Positions 1 to 12,300 of a stretch of DNA of 64,000 nucleotides are shown piece by piece. Origin of the DNA: Uranotaenia lowii (Eukaryota > Arthropoda > Insecta > Diptera > Culicidae); contig NC_073692.1 of NCBI RefSeq assembly GCF_029784155.1, positions 237,850,503 through 237,914,502 of the forward strand. The letters are read 5' to 3'. Under the pieces are notes generated by a model. It did not search any database. It was not told the DNA's origin and saw only the letters and a list, made by a program, of their open reading frames with translations. A program made the translations under genes and the position numbers. Position 1 is the stretch's first letter; each line of letters opens with the position of its first letter.

Positions 1-1172
1 AATGTTAGTTCACACGACATAAAACTTCCCCGTATCATATTGGGGCGCGCGATCAGCCTTTGTCTTGTTTCGCGTCTAGGTAGAGTTATTTGTATAGGAA
101 AGACGCAGAGGGAGCAAGTATTTTTTTTTCATTCTGGGAGTGAGCAACTTTTTCTGTTTCCTGCAAATTCGCGGTAATAGTAGAAGGTACAGGGTCCAGT
201 CAGACCTTGCCCCCGCAACGCGACCGCAGACCAAACTCGTAATACCTATATCGATGAACTTGCTAGTGCTAAACCAATCAGGACTGGATCGGCGACGATC
301 AACGGTTGATCGGGTGACGACGCTGCTCCACCAGTTTTGTTTTTACGTCTGCTTCAGATGACGCGTCAGTTATTTAATTCGTAAAGTCATGCCTTGTCGA
401 CGCCCAAACTTTTCGATAACAAACTACCTATAGGCTCGAGCTAATGCGTGAGCGTAGGTGTGCACATACACCAGTAGTTGGTCGATCGGGTCAAGATTTA
501 GTCAAACGATCGTCTACTAGGAAAGCACCGTAGATAAAATATTGGAGTTATGCCGCCGATTGGTCCCGAGCGAGAGACTCTTTATATCGATTGACAATAG
601 TAATAAAGATAAATCTATATTCCATTAAATAATCAACATGTTATTGGCAGATTTACTCGAGAGGGGGGGCCTTACTCATAAAGCTATAATCATAAAGTAG
701 CACGCATCTATCGGATTAACGTACATGGAAAAACTATGGACTGGTATTAGAACTTTACAACCATATGAGCTGCTCAGAGTAGAGTTAGCATCATAAATCA
801 TAATCTGTTGTTTGCAAACGATAATAAACACCAGAGACACTCGGAACGTGTTAAGTTTCCATTAATAGGTTGATTGCTCTATTGATTTAGTATAATGATT
901 ATTGACTACTGGTGGAAAATTATTCAATGGGCTTATGTGCGATTACTGGCTAAAACATTCATTCATGGGGGACGCTTGACATATGCTGATTTTCAGATTA
1001 CTTTTCAGCGATAGGAGATAGATAAAGTCCATCTGTGGATAAAGCTATGTAAACGAATCAACGGTTATGTTTAGCAATGAAATATAATATTTTTCGGAAT
1101 ATTTCAACGACAACCAACAAACTAATTTGACTGTGAAATGTTTGTTTTTTTGTTTGTTGTTTTTATTTATCA
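1..1172. other. Unassigned non-coding sequence
   Basis: AT-rich sequence with no open frame that looks coding, no paired inverted repeats that I could see and no tRNA-like motif. The short open stretch near 140-361 has no recognisable motif and no splice context. A run of T and TTTG repeats near 1140-1170 directly precedes the Helitron-like element. Confidence 0.5.
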
Positions 1173-3137
1173 CTAGCTGACCCGGTGTGCTTTGCTACAC
1201 CTTTCAAAATCAAATTATATTTTCAATAATTATTCAAATTTTTATTGGTTTGTTGGCATTATTTTGAATCAAATTATAACATAATTCATAAGCAACCGCT
1301 ATAAAATGAGAGCTGCAGCTGGAGATTCGAATTGCAACACAAAGATAACTTAAACTAATATTCTGAATCTTGCTCTAATTTGTGTTAAAGATCTGATAAT
1401 GTTAATCTGTCTGGAAGGTCTCAAATTAATCGTACGCAAACAATCTTACTTATAAAATATGGCTGTTTTTGCTTGATATGTTCTGGATTTATGCTAAAAA
1501 ACTGATAAGAGAGCCCCCTCCCCTGTTCTTCCCTTCACCTCCTGCTGAATGGAGGTCGTGATCTTTAATAATCATACCCATTTTTTTCGTTCCAAAAAAT
1601 CCTCTTATATTAAATTCTTCTCCTCTCTACACTGTAAAGCGTAAGGGTCTATAACAATCGTAGAAACATATCTCGTAACCAAGTACTTTTCCATGTCATA
1701 TTTGTTTCCATTTGTTGACTTCGTTAGCATAAATTGAGAACTTATGCTAACAAAATTGTATTGGGATCACCTCCCTCCTGCTTTGTACCTACTCACTGGA
1801 AGTGTGTCAGATAATCATAGAATCATACCAAAATGATTTTCTATGTTAAGTATTGACGATTTCTCGGATTTTGTAAAAAAAAAAAAGTTAAATGTAAGTC
1901 TCCTCTTCTCTTCCTATATTCCCAATTCTATCATCCTAGTGCAAGGAAGGAATGGTTTCACATAGAAAAAAATATTTTTCATACTCAAATACTTTTTGAG
2001 CCTAAATTTGGTTTCATTTGCTCTATTAATTCTCGAGTTATGCAAAAAAATTGTATGGAAGCCCCTCTTTCCCCCTGTATATCTTTCCGCTAAAAAAGAT
2101 GGCGCCTCAATTTATAATAGAAACATTTCTCGTATCCAAATACCCTCACATGCCAAATATGGTTCAATTTGATCGATCAACTCTCCAGTTATACTGAAAA
2201 TTGTAAGGGAGACCCCTCCCCCTTTTCATCCACCTCTTTGAAGGAGTGAGGGATACCAAATATTCATAGAAGCATTTCTCGTACCCAAATATCGTTCCAT
2301 GCCAAATTTGGTTCCATTTGCTGTTGTAGCTCTTGAGTGTTGCAGTAATAACAGTATGAAACTTCCCTTTCTCTTTCTTTTTTCCCCGCTGGAAAAAGGA
2401 AGGGGTCTCAAACAATCATAAGAATATGTCACGTTCCCAAACACCCGCCCATGCCAAATTTGGTTCCATTTGCTTAATTAGCTATTGAGTTATGTAAAAA
2501 AATATACAAAGCCCCCTCCCCCTATATATCTTTCTACTGGAAAGACGTAGGGGTCCCAGATAATCATAGAAATATTTTTCGTATCCAAATACCCTCCCAT
2601 GTCAAATTTGGTTCCATTTGCTTTATTAGTTCTTGAGTTATGTGTAAAAATATGAAAGAGGCCCCCTCCCCCATTCTACTGGAAAGAGGGAGGGGTCTCA
2701 AATAATCATTGAAATATTTTTCGTATCAAAATACCTTTCCATGCCAAATTTGGTTCCAATATCTTGATTAGTTTTCGAGTTATACGAAAAATTGTAAGGT
2801 AGCCCCCCTCCCTCCTTCCTATCACCCCACTGAGAGGAGGTAGGGGTACCTAATATTCATAGAAATATTCCCCGTCCCCAAATACCACCCCATTCCAAAT
2901 TGGATATCATTTGCTTGATTGGTTCTCGAGTCATGCAAAAAATTGTCTATTGTTCGGGAGGCCCCTCCCCCCCTTCCTGTAAGGGGGAGGGATCTTAAAC
3001 CATAATAGGAACCTTCCCCGGCCTCCAATACCCCCACCTGCCAAGTTTCACGCAAATCGGTTCAGTAGTTTCTGAGTCTATAGGGAACAGACAGACAGAC
3101 AGACAGACAGACAGAAATTCATTTTTATATATATAGA
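1173..3137 (-). mobile_element. Helitron-like non-autonomous element with degenerate internal repeats
   Basis: Read on the minus strand the block begins TC (TCTATATATATAAAAATG, then a CTGT microsatellite) and ends GGGTCAGCTAG, the TC...CTRR ends expected of Helitrons. It lies between A and T in minus orientation. A small hairpin (GGTGT / ACACC, 8-nt loop) sits about 11 nt before the CTAG end. The interior, roughly 1500-3060, is a chain of about ten diverged units of about 110-150 bp, each with a CCCCTCCCCC tract, an AATCATAGAA tract, a CCAAATTTGGTTCCATTTGC tract and a TCGAGTTATG tract. No Rep or helicase coding is visible. The class call rests on the termini only. An unclassified SINE-like or satellite repeat is the alternative. 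Confidence 0.45.
3087..3114. repeat. (CAGA)n microsatellite at the end of the Helitron-like element
   Basis: Seven consecutive ACAG/CAGA units lie just inside the TC end of the repeat block and belong to its 5' end on the minus strand. Confidence 0.8.
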
Positions 3138-3265
3138 TTGCAATTTAAGACACAATCTTATAAATCACTGTGAAATGTAACCCAAGTAACAGACTCAATT
3201 CTTTAATAATCTACATAGGCCTTAACAACTCAATGATAAATCAACACCAAGTTTTATGTAGCGTT

Positions 3266-3605
3266 TTTAAAACACTTTTTTTTGTTTATTTGAAACGGCT
3301 CCTACCGTAAGTTTTACTGAGCCAAACTCTTGTTTTTGTTTTTACAATTCATTATTTAAATCTAGTATAGTTGAAGAAAAAAGAATAAAGAAAAGAGAAA
3401 AGGAATTTATACACGAAGATCTATAGATTTAAGGTAAAGGTATAATTCGAACATGTAATCTAGGTCTACCGCAGCCAACACATCCCTCACTGGAACGTTA
3501 GGTGGTTTCCCTCGGGCCCGAAGGGAGTATATTAAGTTCGCTCTGGCGATAAGGTGGCCCTCACAAGACCAAACAAGATGCTCGACATCATGGTAATTTT
3601 TAAAA
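3266..3605 (-). mobile_element. 5'-truncated 3' end of an I-clade non-LTR retrotransposon
   Basis: Sequence from the TTTATTTGAAACGGCTC motif through CTCGGGCCCGAAGGGAG to GATGCTCGACATCATGGTAA closely matches the 3' UTR and last codons of the full-length element at 44041-49927. It is older: many substitutions, no clean open frame, and no target-site duplication that I could find. The homology fades after about 3605; sequence to 3730 is not assigned. Confidence 0.7.
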
Positions 3606-3899
3606 CATTTATAAACATGAAAAAACCCTTCAGGAGGTGCATAGTAGGATTACCACATCCTGCAATGTAAAAAGAGTACATCGAAATCATATATAGGTGA
3701 AACGGGAGAAACCGGGATACTAAAGCCATTTAAACACTGCCAACTAAAGGGTGATACGGTCAAATCCGGTTAATATCAACTTGACGTATTTCTTTCAATT
3801 TTGCATTTAAAAAAACCTGAACACCCCTCATTGTGAAGGTGTGTGTGTGTAGAATGTTGCTCCTATTTTGATTTTTGAATTCACTCTTCAGTTGTCAAA

Positions 3900-4919
3900 A
3901 TGCCGTCCAAGAAAGAAGAGCAGCGTATCAAAATTTTGCTCGCGCATCGCAAAAATTCGAGCTACTTGCACGCAAGGCTGGCAAAATCGCTAAAAGTTGC
4001 CAAATCAACCGTTACAAATGTAATTAAAGTGTTTGAGGAACGTTTGTCGACAGCCAGGAAGTCTGGATCGGGGGGAAATCGAAAACAGGAAGCCGCTGAG
4101 ACGACAAAGAAAGTTGCCGGTGGTTTCAAGCGAAACCCTAACCTCTCTCTCCGAGATGCCGCAAATAAGCTGGGTGTATCGTCTACAACCGTGCATCGAG
4201 CTAAAAAACGAGCCGGACTATCGACTTACAAGAAGGTAATGACTCCAAATCGCGATGATTAACAAAATACGACGGCCAAAGCGAGATCCGGGAGGCTGTA
4301 CACGACGATGCTGACGAAGTTTGACTGCGTGGTAATGGACGACGAAACCTACGTCAAAGCCGACTACAAGCAGCTTCCGGGACAGGAGTTTTATACGGCA
4401 AAAGGTAGGGGAAAGGTAGCAGATATTTTCAAGCACATGAAACTGTCAAAGTTCGCTAAGAAATATCTGGTTTGGCAAGCCATCTGTACCTGTGGCTTGA
4501 AAAGCAGCATTTTCATAGCTTCCGGGACTGTCAACCAAAAAATTTACGTGAAAGAGTGTTTGAATAAACGTCTGCTTCCTTTCCTGAAGAAACACGATTG
4601 TTCCGTACTATTTTGGCCGGATTTGGCATCTTGCCATTGCGGTAAAAAGGCCATGGAGTGGTACGCCGCCAACAACATGCAGGTGGTTCCCAAGGACAAG
4701 AACCCTCCCAACACGCCAGAGCTCCGCCCAATTGAGAAATACTGGGCTATTGTCAAGCGGAACCTAAAGAAGACCAAAAAAACTGCTAAGGACGAGCAGC
4801 AGTTCAAGGCAAACTGGCTTTCTGCGGCGAAGAAGGTGGACAAGGTGGCTGTACAAAATCTGATGGCAGGGATTAAGCGTAAGGGCCGGCAATTCACAAA
4901 CACATCAGGATCTCAATGA
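3900..4919 (+). pseudogene. ITmD37E transposase with one in-frame stop
   Basis: The ATG at 3900 opens a frame that is broken once by TAA at 4260-4262 and then continues in the same frame to the stop at 4917-4919. The first part (120 codons) carries helix-turn-helix DNA-binding segments typical of Tc1/mariner (LAKSLKVAKSTVTNVIK, then KLGVSSTTVHRAKKR). The second part carries the catalytic domain: first Asp in VVMDDETYVK, second Asp in FWPDLASCH, and the Glu of LRPIEKYW, with 37 residues between the second Asp and the Glu by my count. The role would be cut-and-paste transposition at TA. The lesion is a single nonsense codon, with no frameshift in the rest, so the copy is fairly young but not autonomous as read. 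Confidence 0.85.
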
Positions 4920-4924
4920 AACAT

Positions 4925-5113
4925 CATGTTTCCTCGAAGAGATTCTTTTTTTCCTTACTCTAAGCGTACATCTTTCGAGGATATGATGGCTAGCATCTTA
5001 CAAATGCTAAAACCACCAACCTACCGAAAGTGTACTATGTATGCCGTGACCGGGACTCGATCTCATACCCCCTGGCTTAGAAGACTTGAAGACTGTCCAC
5101 TACGCCACCGGCG
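4925..5113 (-). mobile_element. tRNA-derived SINE in the ITmD37E 3' UTR
   Basis: On the minus strand, sequence from 5113 begins GGTGGCGTAGTGGACAG, a good RNA polymerase III A box, followed about 45 nt later by a B-box-like AGATCGAGTCC. The segment sits between the transposase stop and the 3' UTR/TIR, where ITmD37E elements have only a short AT-rich spacer. A Feilai-type SINE is plausible for a mosquito. The 3' boundary and the target duplication are not resolved. Confidence 0.5.
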
Positions 5114-5239
5114 GCGGCGGGGATTTGGATTTGGAAAAGCGGAAGCCTAACTGAATATTTTTCCTGAATTTTATACTAATAAAACTTGAAAAAGAAATTT
5201 AATCTGATTTTTACCAAATTTTGACTGTATCACCCTTTA

Positions 5240-6363
5240 CTATCCCCTCCCCCCTTGCTATGTTACAACTCCGAGTGGCAAAAGAAGGATTTGAATTTTT
5301 TTCCGGCCAATATGAATTCTATAAACTTTGTTACTAATCCCAACCAAAAACTTACAAAGCTTTCATAGTAAAACATGGTCAAATTTTTATCTAAATAAAT
5401 AATAAAAAAATTAAAATAAACGAATTGAAAGCAAGAATCAACTTTATCGTTGTTTTTTCATGATCGGTAAGATATGAAAATTTCTATTTATATTGATGAA
5501 ATTGTTTTTCGTTCAATAATTATGGCAGATTGATTTTACTGAATCAATTCTTCCAAATTCAGGTTTTATGGCATTGGTACCAAAAGCAACAAAAATCTAT
5601 AAGGAACTACTCCTCTAAAACAGATGAGCGAATGAACATTGATTGTTATTATGTTTAATTATCAAAAAAGTTTTTCCACGTGCTAAAAGTCACACTGCAC
5701 ACAAATGGCGCCAAAACATACTTTTAATACTTTGGTATAGAAGCGGAAGCATATGACAAACGAAAACGCATGCGCTGTATCATTTTTTGCCATGCCTTTT
5801 TATTGATTTTCCGTCAATTTATTAGCATATTCAAAAGCAGCACCGAACCGCTGTCATATTCCTCTCGTTTTTCCCTGATCCTATCAGCTGATCCTGACAC
5901 TTTCCCCTAATATTCACAGTGTTCCCTTTTCGTTCCAATCAAATTGCTGTGCCCCGGTCCTCAGAACCCGTGCTTTCTCCCAGTCTCATTCCCTAAAGTT
6001 TCTGTTCGTGTGTAAGTTGCTGATTTTTGGGTTGAAAATTTTTCACCTATCTGCCCCACACGTACCTTTGGCAAACGGAAGTGCAGCAACCACAAAAGCC
6101 GAATGTGCCGCAATCTAGTCATCGATGCTTTTCAGTGACACCATTTAAGCAATTTGACCCTTTTCATCGATACTGTGATCCAAATTTCGTGCTCCCGTCT
6201 ACTGAGTCTAGTTTTAGTGATGGTAACGAAGATGTACGGTTACGTGCTCAAGAGCGAGATTTATCAGATTCTGTACGTGCAGGATGTGTAAGTAAGAGAC
6301 GCTTGCCAATTTTTACGCGTGTCGCTCTAGTACACAAAAAACCAACATCAACAAAAGTACACG
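5240..6363 (+). promoter_or_regulatory. Upstream and 5' UTR region of glucose-6-phosphatase
   Basis: AT-rich sequence gives way to more GC-balanced sequence from about 5800, as expected for a promoter and leader. No TATA box or initiator could be assigned with confidence. GTGTAAGT-type donor strings occur near 6009 and 6285, so one or two small upstream introns are possible, but no matching acceptor is clear. No other gene is evident. Confidence 0.3.
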
Positions 6364-9300
6364 ATGCGGGAAACTGATTCTGGGGCTTGTGGGGCCGATG
6401 GTTTCTCCTTTTCTCAATGTGATGCTTCCAGCTTTTCGCGGTATGAAGACTTCCTGACCATCGTCACCAAAGCTTTCGATCCAAAAGTTTTATCGCTCAC
6501 GGTCATCCCGCTGGTGGCGGCCTTCAGCACCAGGCTCTACTCGCGGCTCCTCCTCAGTGTACTGCTAACGGAATATCTCAACACTATATTGAAATGGTAC
6601 CGATAGGTCTAAGTAGCTTCTCGCATCTTTCGTAAGTAACAAAAGAATATTTATTTTTGCAGGATACTTGCCGAAGATCGTCCCTTCTGGTGGGTCCGAG
6701 AAACGAAAGAGTTCAGCTCCCTAAACCGTCCAAAGTTGTACCAGAATGAGCTGACCTGTGAACCAAGTCCGGGCAATCCGTCCGGCCACCTCATGACGTC
6801 AACTACATTCCTATACGTGATATTTTCTGTGCTGGAAGACGCTGGTCTTCAACATGGCAAAGCAGTTGTCATCGTTCTTCGTGCCTGCTACTACCTAGCA
6901 TTGTGTTTGATTTCGATTTCCCGCATGTACTTCGGATGCCATTTCCTCCATCAGTGCATCTTTGGCATCCTGTTTGGGGTTCTTTTCACCAAGTTCACCA
7001 TGTCGTTGAGTTTTGAAAAGTACCTCTCCAAGCTGAGCCGTAAGCGGCGATTAGCCTACGTCTTCCTGACTTGCTTGCTGCTGCTGGGAGTCTACTGGGG
7101 TCAAAAACTGTTCGGAGTTGATCCACAATGGTCGGTCAAGATGGCTTTCAAGTGGTGTGAAGATCCATTCTTTTTGGATCCCAGCACAACACTAGTGTTC
7201 AGCATTATTCGGCTGTCCGGAGCATTGTTTGCCTTTGCCATCGTTGGACCAGTACTGAGGTAACAAACAGATAATTCGCAACTTTTCACTCGTTGTTCTC
7301 TCGTATCACATTTTAATCAAATTTTGATGTGTCCTCAATCAGGACGTAAGTGACAGAACTTAAACAATTTAGTTATTATTCAAAAATTTTTCTTCAATAG
7401 GTACTTATGAACGTAAAAAGATAGAGGCAATCACAATTGATCGTATACCAATGTTGTTTTCTTCGTTTTTGGAATTTTAAGGCCTTAAGCATTGATGAAA
7501 TGAAATCAATACTCATCCATCTTATAGAATTTTTTTTCATCTTTTCAATGATGAATTGGAAAAAAACATTCCCTTTTGATCCCAAGAGTTTTAATTTTAT
7601 ACAGGATCCTTAACCTACTTCTTGTGACGAAGTTGAATTTTGACCGTTTTTAGTCGTTTAGAAATATATTTTAGAGCAGTCACTGTTGTTCAACAGGAGT
7701 GATTTTCCCGGGTTCAATCCTGTATTGTAAGAAGTTATCACGTGGCAGACCCAATTTCTTCATGGGTGGGTTGAATTGCAACTTTTTTCAAATTAAAAAA
7801 CGCATGTAGAATGAAAAGTTACGTTTTACATCAAAACGAACGGCAGACTTTCGCTTATTAAAAAAAAGGCAATTAATCCTGATTTAAGTTTAATTATGAA
7901 AAAAAAACCATTGCATCTGGTGACTCGAAATTTCAGGTATTCCTATATTTTCTTCTTGCAAATGTTAGAAAATTTAATTTAGAACTTTTCATCAGAAGTC
8001 AGAGAAGTCAGAGTCTTAAAATCTAAAATCAATTCACTTTCTTGATAAAACAATATTTCTGAAAATTGGACTGAAAATCTGGCAGTGTTGCTAGATTCTT
8101 TTCATGAAAAAAATAAAAGAAATGCTCTATTTGAGACGCTTTGACTATTTTTTCACTACTCCTACCGCTTCGCAGTTTTCGACAAAGTTGTAGCCATATG
8201 CAGAGAATTTTCCGTATATTGGCGTTTCATTTGCATCGCGTGAGAACAAAATATTATAATAGAAAAATTCAAAAAGTAACATTCTCCAAACAAATTTTGG
8301 CATCTTTCCATACAAAACTTGGATATTTAAATCAAAACCCGGGTACTTTTATTCTTAGTTATATGGTTATATTGAAAATCTTCGAAAATTCTCGTTTCTT
8401 CGTTTTGACAAAAAAGATAAGCCTACTACAGGCGTTTTGAAATTCGAAAAAAGTTGCAATTCAACCCATCCTAGTGTATAATCAACTTGGCGATTGAAAA
8501 AAGTTTAGTTGGAGGCATTCTTTTTTTTCCTATAAAGGAGAATTCCGATTTTATGAAAAGTATAAACAAATATAGGGGAGAATGAGGATACTTGATCCCT
8601 GGGGATACTTGATTCCTTAGCTATATCTCGAAACTGGAATGTCTTACAAAGATCAAATATTCTAGAAAAATGTGCTAAATGAAGCAAAACATCAATGCTT
8701 AAAGCTCAAAAAATTTTAACAAACTAATTGTGTGGGTTATTGAACTTTGTTCGAAAACTTTCACAAAATGTGACTTGAAGATCTTTTTTCATTTTTTTTA
8801 AATTCCTTACATGGAAAAATTATAATAAAAATATGTTTTCCAATATATCAATCGTTTGAGTTTAAGTTAAACTTCATAATACCTTATTTTCAAAGCAATG
8901 GAAAACTCCTACCTTTTTTGAGAAAAAGTTTTCTAAAATGTTGATTATGGGTACATTTGATCCCTAGGGTTCGAAACGGTATATTCTTCTTTTGAATAGA
9001 TCGTGATTATTGCTGATTACGATATTAATAATATTTATCCAATTAATAATATTTATCCAACAATTGTCTGAAGAAAAGGGTTAAAATAATTAATTTTCTC
9101 CTTATTATAGAAAATAGCGCCTTTAAGTATGCAATGTCTTGATGGTTGAGACAAAGTTATAGAATTTTTTTCATCTGACAGTTATAAATTGTGAATTGAG
9201 AACAAACATGACCAAAATAGTCAGTAGACATTGTATCTTGAAGTTTTGTTTGATTTTTTTTTTCCAAGGATTAGAGCTTCATGAATAAAGGATCAATCAA

Positions 9301-12300
9301 GTCTTCAATAGAGGTTCAAGTCTCCCTAAACTTAAAATTTTCGCAATTTTTTTACTCCCACCAAATTGCTTCTAGTTTATCTACGGGTTCAAATATCGTT
9401 CCAACTTTTAAAGCATAGAAACTTGAAGTTACACGCGGTCAGAAAATGTAAAACGATGCTAGTTAGTAAATTTTTCCAAAAAGATATGGTGTGAATAAGA
9501 AAAGAGGATCAAGTATCCCCATTCTCCCTACTTATGTATGAAATTTTTATAAACATTTACCCATGTTTTGAAGTAATTGGGTAGGATAGCATTTCATCAG
9601 AAGTGATCGATGCGCACTTTTGAATCGACATTGAGTTAGGTACTGCTGGAAAAATATCAAACAAACCGAAATCGAGTGTCGTCCAAACCGTGCGAATGCC
9701 TATCAGTGTTCTGATTGTTTTAAAAATAGGATTTTTTAGAGATTTTTGGAAAATTGTTGGAATTATGGGCGACCTCATCAAAACTGACCAAATAACATGC
9801 TAAGTTTATGAGTTTTCCCAAAACATTATTTCGATTGATGCTATGTAATATCAAATAGTTTGAATTGAAATAAAGATATAAAATGACGCCTTCAAAGCGT
9901 CGCATGTAATGGGAGGGTTTTAAAAGTTCAGATCGGCAAGGATGTTTTGCTTTAGATATAGCATTGAAAACCTTTTTTGAAACAATAAAACTATGTTGAA
10001 CCAAATTGAACATAACTCTTTCGCTAATTCAAAAGTACTAAATAACCTAAATTTGCAATGCCGATTTTCGGTGTTCTAACTCACCCGCAAAATAATTTTC
10101 ACTTAAAAAATAAGTGACATCTGTAGTAAATTCTCGCCATACGTAATTTTTTTTTAATTTTAAGTGATGAGTCAAGTGAATTCGCTTAAGTGACCGGTCA
10201 AGTGAATTACACTATGACGTTCGAATGGAATTTATCTGAATTTCTAAGTAAGTTTCTGGTTAATTATCTCTCGCATTTTAAATAAAAGAACATTTATAGA
10301 ACACCACTTCGATTTCAAATACTAACATTACGCTTTCGCCATAAATTTATTGATTGGAAAAATTCCATCGTAATCCCAAGGCAGATCGGTTACTGCGAAT
10401 AGTGCGACTTCTAAATCTTCCCTGCTGCAAACCAGAAAATCTGTCCAGTTCAACCCACAAGCTGAAACATGTTAAAACCTTTAAATAACTTTTTCTTACA
10501 TCACATTTAACACAAACTACGGCCAAAATCGCCTTGTAAAGAATTGGGAAAATCCAAATCCAGCATAAGCTTTAAACGCTGCTCTTTAGAATTTGCCATT
10601 TTGAATTCTGAAAATAAACTCAATTACATCCCGACATTCACTTGAAATTCAAGTGATGGGGAAGTGAATATTTTTTCTCACTTCAAATTCAAGTGACGAC
10701 TGAAGTGAATGTGGATGAATTCACTTGAAATTTAAGTGACTGCCAAGTGAAATGTATATGTCGCATTTGAATGGAAGAAAATCACTGGATCCTTGTTTTT
10801 AAGTGAAAAATCATGTGTATTTTAAGAGTGAATTTGGGTTCAGTGCAAAACTATACCGTGGTTGAATCTTTCGATTGCTTTGTTCAGTAGAATTATTCAA
10901 CCAAGTAGGCTCACAACACATAATACTAGTTTTATTTATTTTTTCAAGTTTCTGCCAGTTATAAAATGATTTTTTTTAGTGGCTGAACACGAAACAATGA
11001 TGAAACCACAAGAAAGATTCCCTTTCATTCAACTACTACGGTATACCGTGGCTGAATTAAAGGGAATATTTCGATTGCTCTGATTCAGTAGATAAAAACG
11101 TTTAAAAATGCATTTTAATGTGTTTTGCCGGAAGCTGATAATCAGTAACTGTAAGGGCATAATGAGAACCCTCCCTGGAACAGTATAGACACCATTAATT
11201 GGGGCACAATGAGCATTTCCTGTCGTAGAATCTTGCAGCGACTTCAACTAGATAAAGTCAAATGAATTATAGAGCTACAATTTGACTTGTTTCATCAAAC
11301 GATTTAGCCTATTGATAAGGTGTCGGAGAGATAATCAGAGGACTCGAGCTCGATTCCTGGTCAATTTTTTTTTTTAATTAACAATCATGATAGATGCATT
11401 TTGCACTAAATGGTGAGTCGTAAATCCATCAAACAAAGCAATAACAAAATAATGTAAGTCTGAATGTAGAATACAAACAATTCACACACACTCATACTTT
11501 TTTTTTGCAATACTTTACCAACGTTTCTGGCATTCGTGTCAAGACTAATACTTTATGTTTCTGGTGGTTTGTTTGGCGGATGATGCTACTAGCCGTATAA
11601 TGCATAGATAAAGATAATCGATCATGAATGGTTAATGAAAAAAATAGCTTCGACCAGGAATCGAACTCGAGTTTTCTGATTACCTGTCCGCTAAATATAA
11701 AGAAGAAGAAGAGATGTGCCTAGCCTAATTTTTTAAGTGCTCCGGTTCATTCCGACTTTATTGCCTGTTTTTCATAACTAAAATTATCTGCGATCAGCAC
11801 AAAGTGTGCATAGATGCTTGTGTAACAAACTGTGCATAAAGTTATTTGTGAAAAACATCTCTTAAATCGAAAAACTACCAAATAAGTTCTTGCAGTTACT
11901 CTAGTCTGCAAATCACCGCATTGTTCAACTCTTGTTTTACGAACGGAGGAAGAGTAGTAATGTCGAAAACAACAAGATCTGCTTCGTCATTGCTAGTGGC
12001 TGATTCACTAAAATCGGCAACAAAACGTTCGCGTGAAGATTTGACCGACGTTGGTCCCGAGGAGGTATCCAATTTGCAGCAGCTTTGGGAGAAGATAGAA
12101 GCCAAAATCGACAGCTTCAATACCCAACTTAGCCAGCGGATCGATTCAGTAGAGCAGCAAATATCTTCACTCCTGGATGCAGCTGTTGGTGAAATTCGTT
12201 CGGAAATAACCGAGTCAAGTGAGCTGCTGGCAAAGTCTCGAGAAGTCATCATCTCAGGTATCCCGTTTGTCCCCCAAGAAAATCTACCCGGCTTGTTCGA

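Larger units (their letters stand above)
3747..5237 (+). mobile_element. ITmD37E (Tc1/mariner superfamily) transposon
   Basis: The element is flanked by TA dinucleotides (3745-3746 and 5238-5239). Its terminal inverted repeats match at 17 of 18 positions (AAGGGTGATAC at the outer end). It encloses a transposase frame with an N-terminal helix-turn-helix and a DD37E catalytic domain. A tRNA-derived SINE appears to be inserted in its 3' UTR. ITmD37E elements were described from mosquitoes, which is the main taxonomic clue here. Confidence 0.85.

Noticed and set aside
4926..5150. 74-codon open frame after the transposase
   Set aside because: It reads across the SINE on the wrong strand.
7690..7740. 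B-box-like GGGTTCAATCCTG
   Set aside because: No A box at the right distance upstream.
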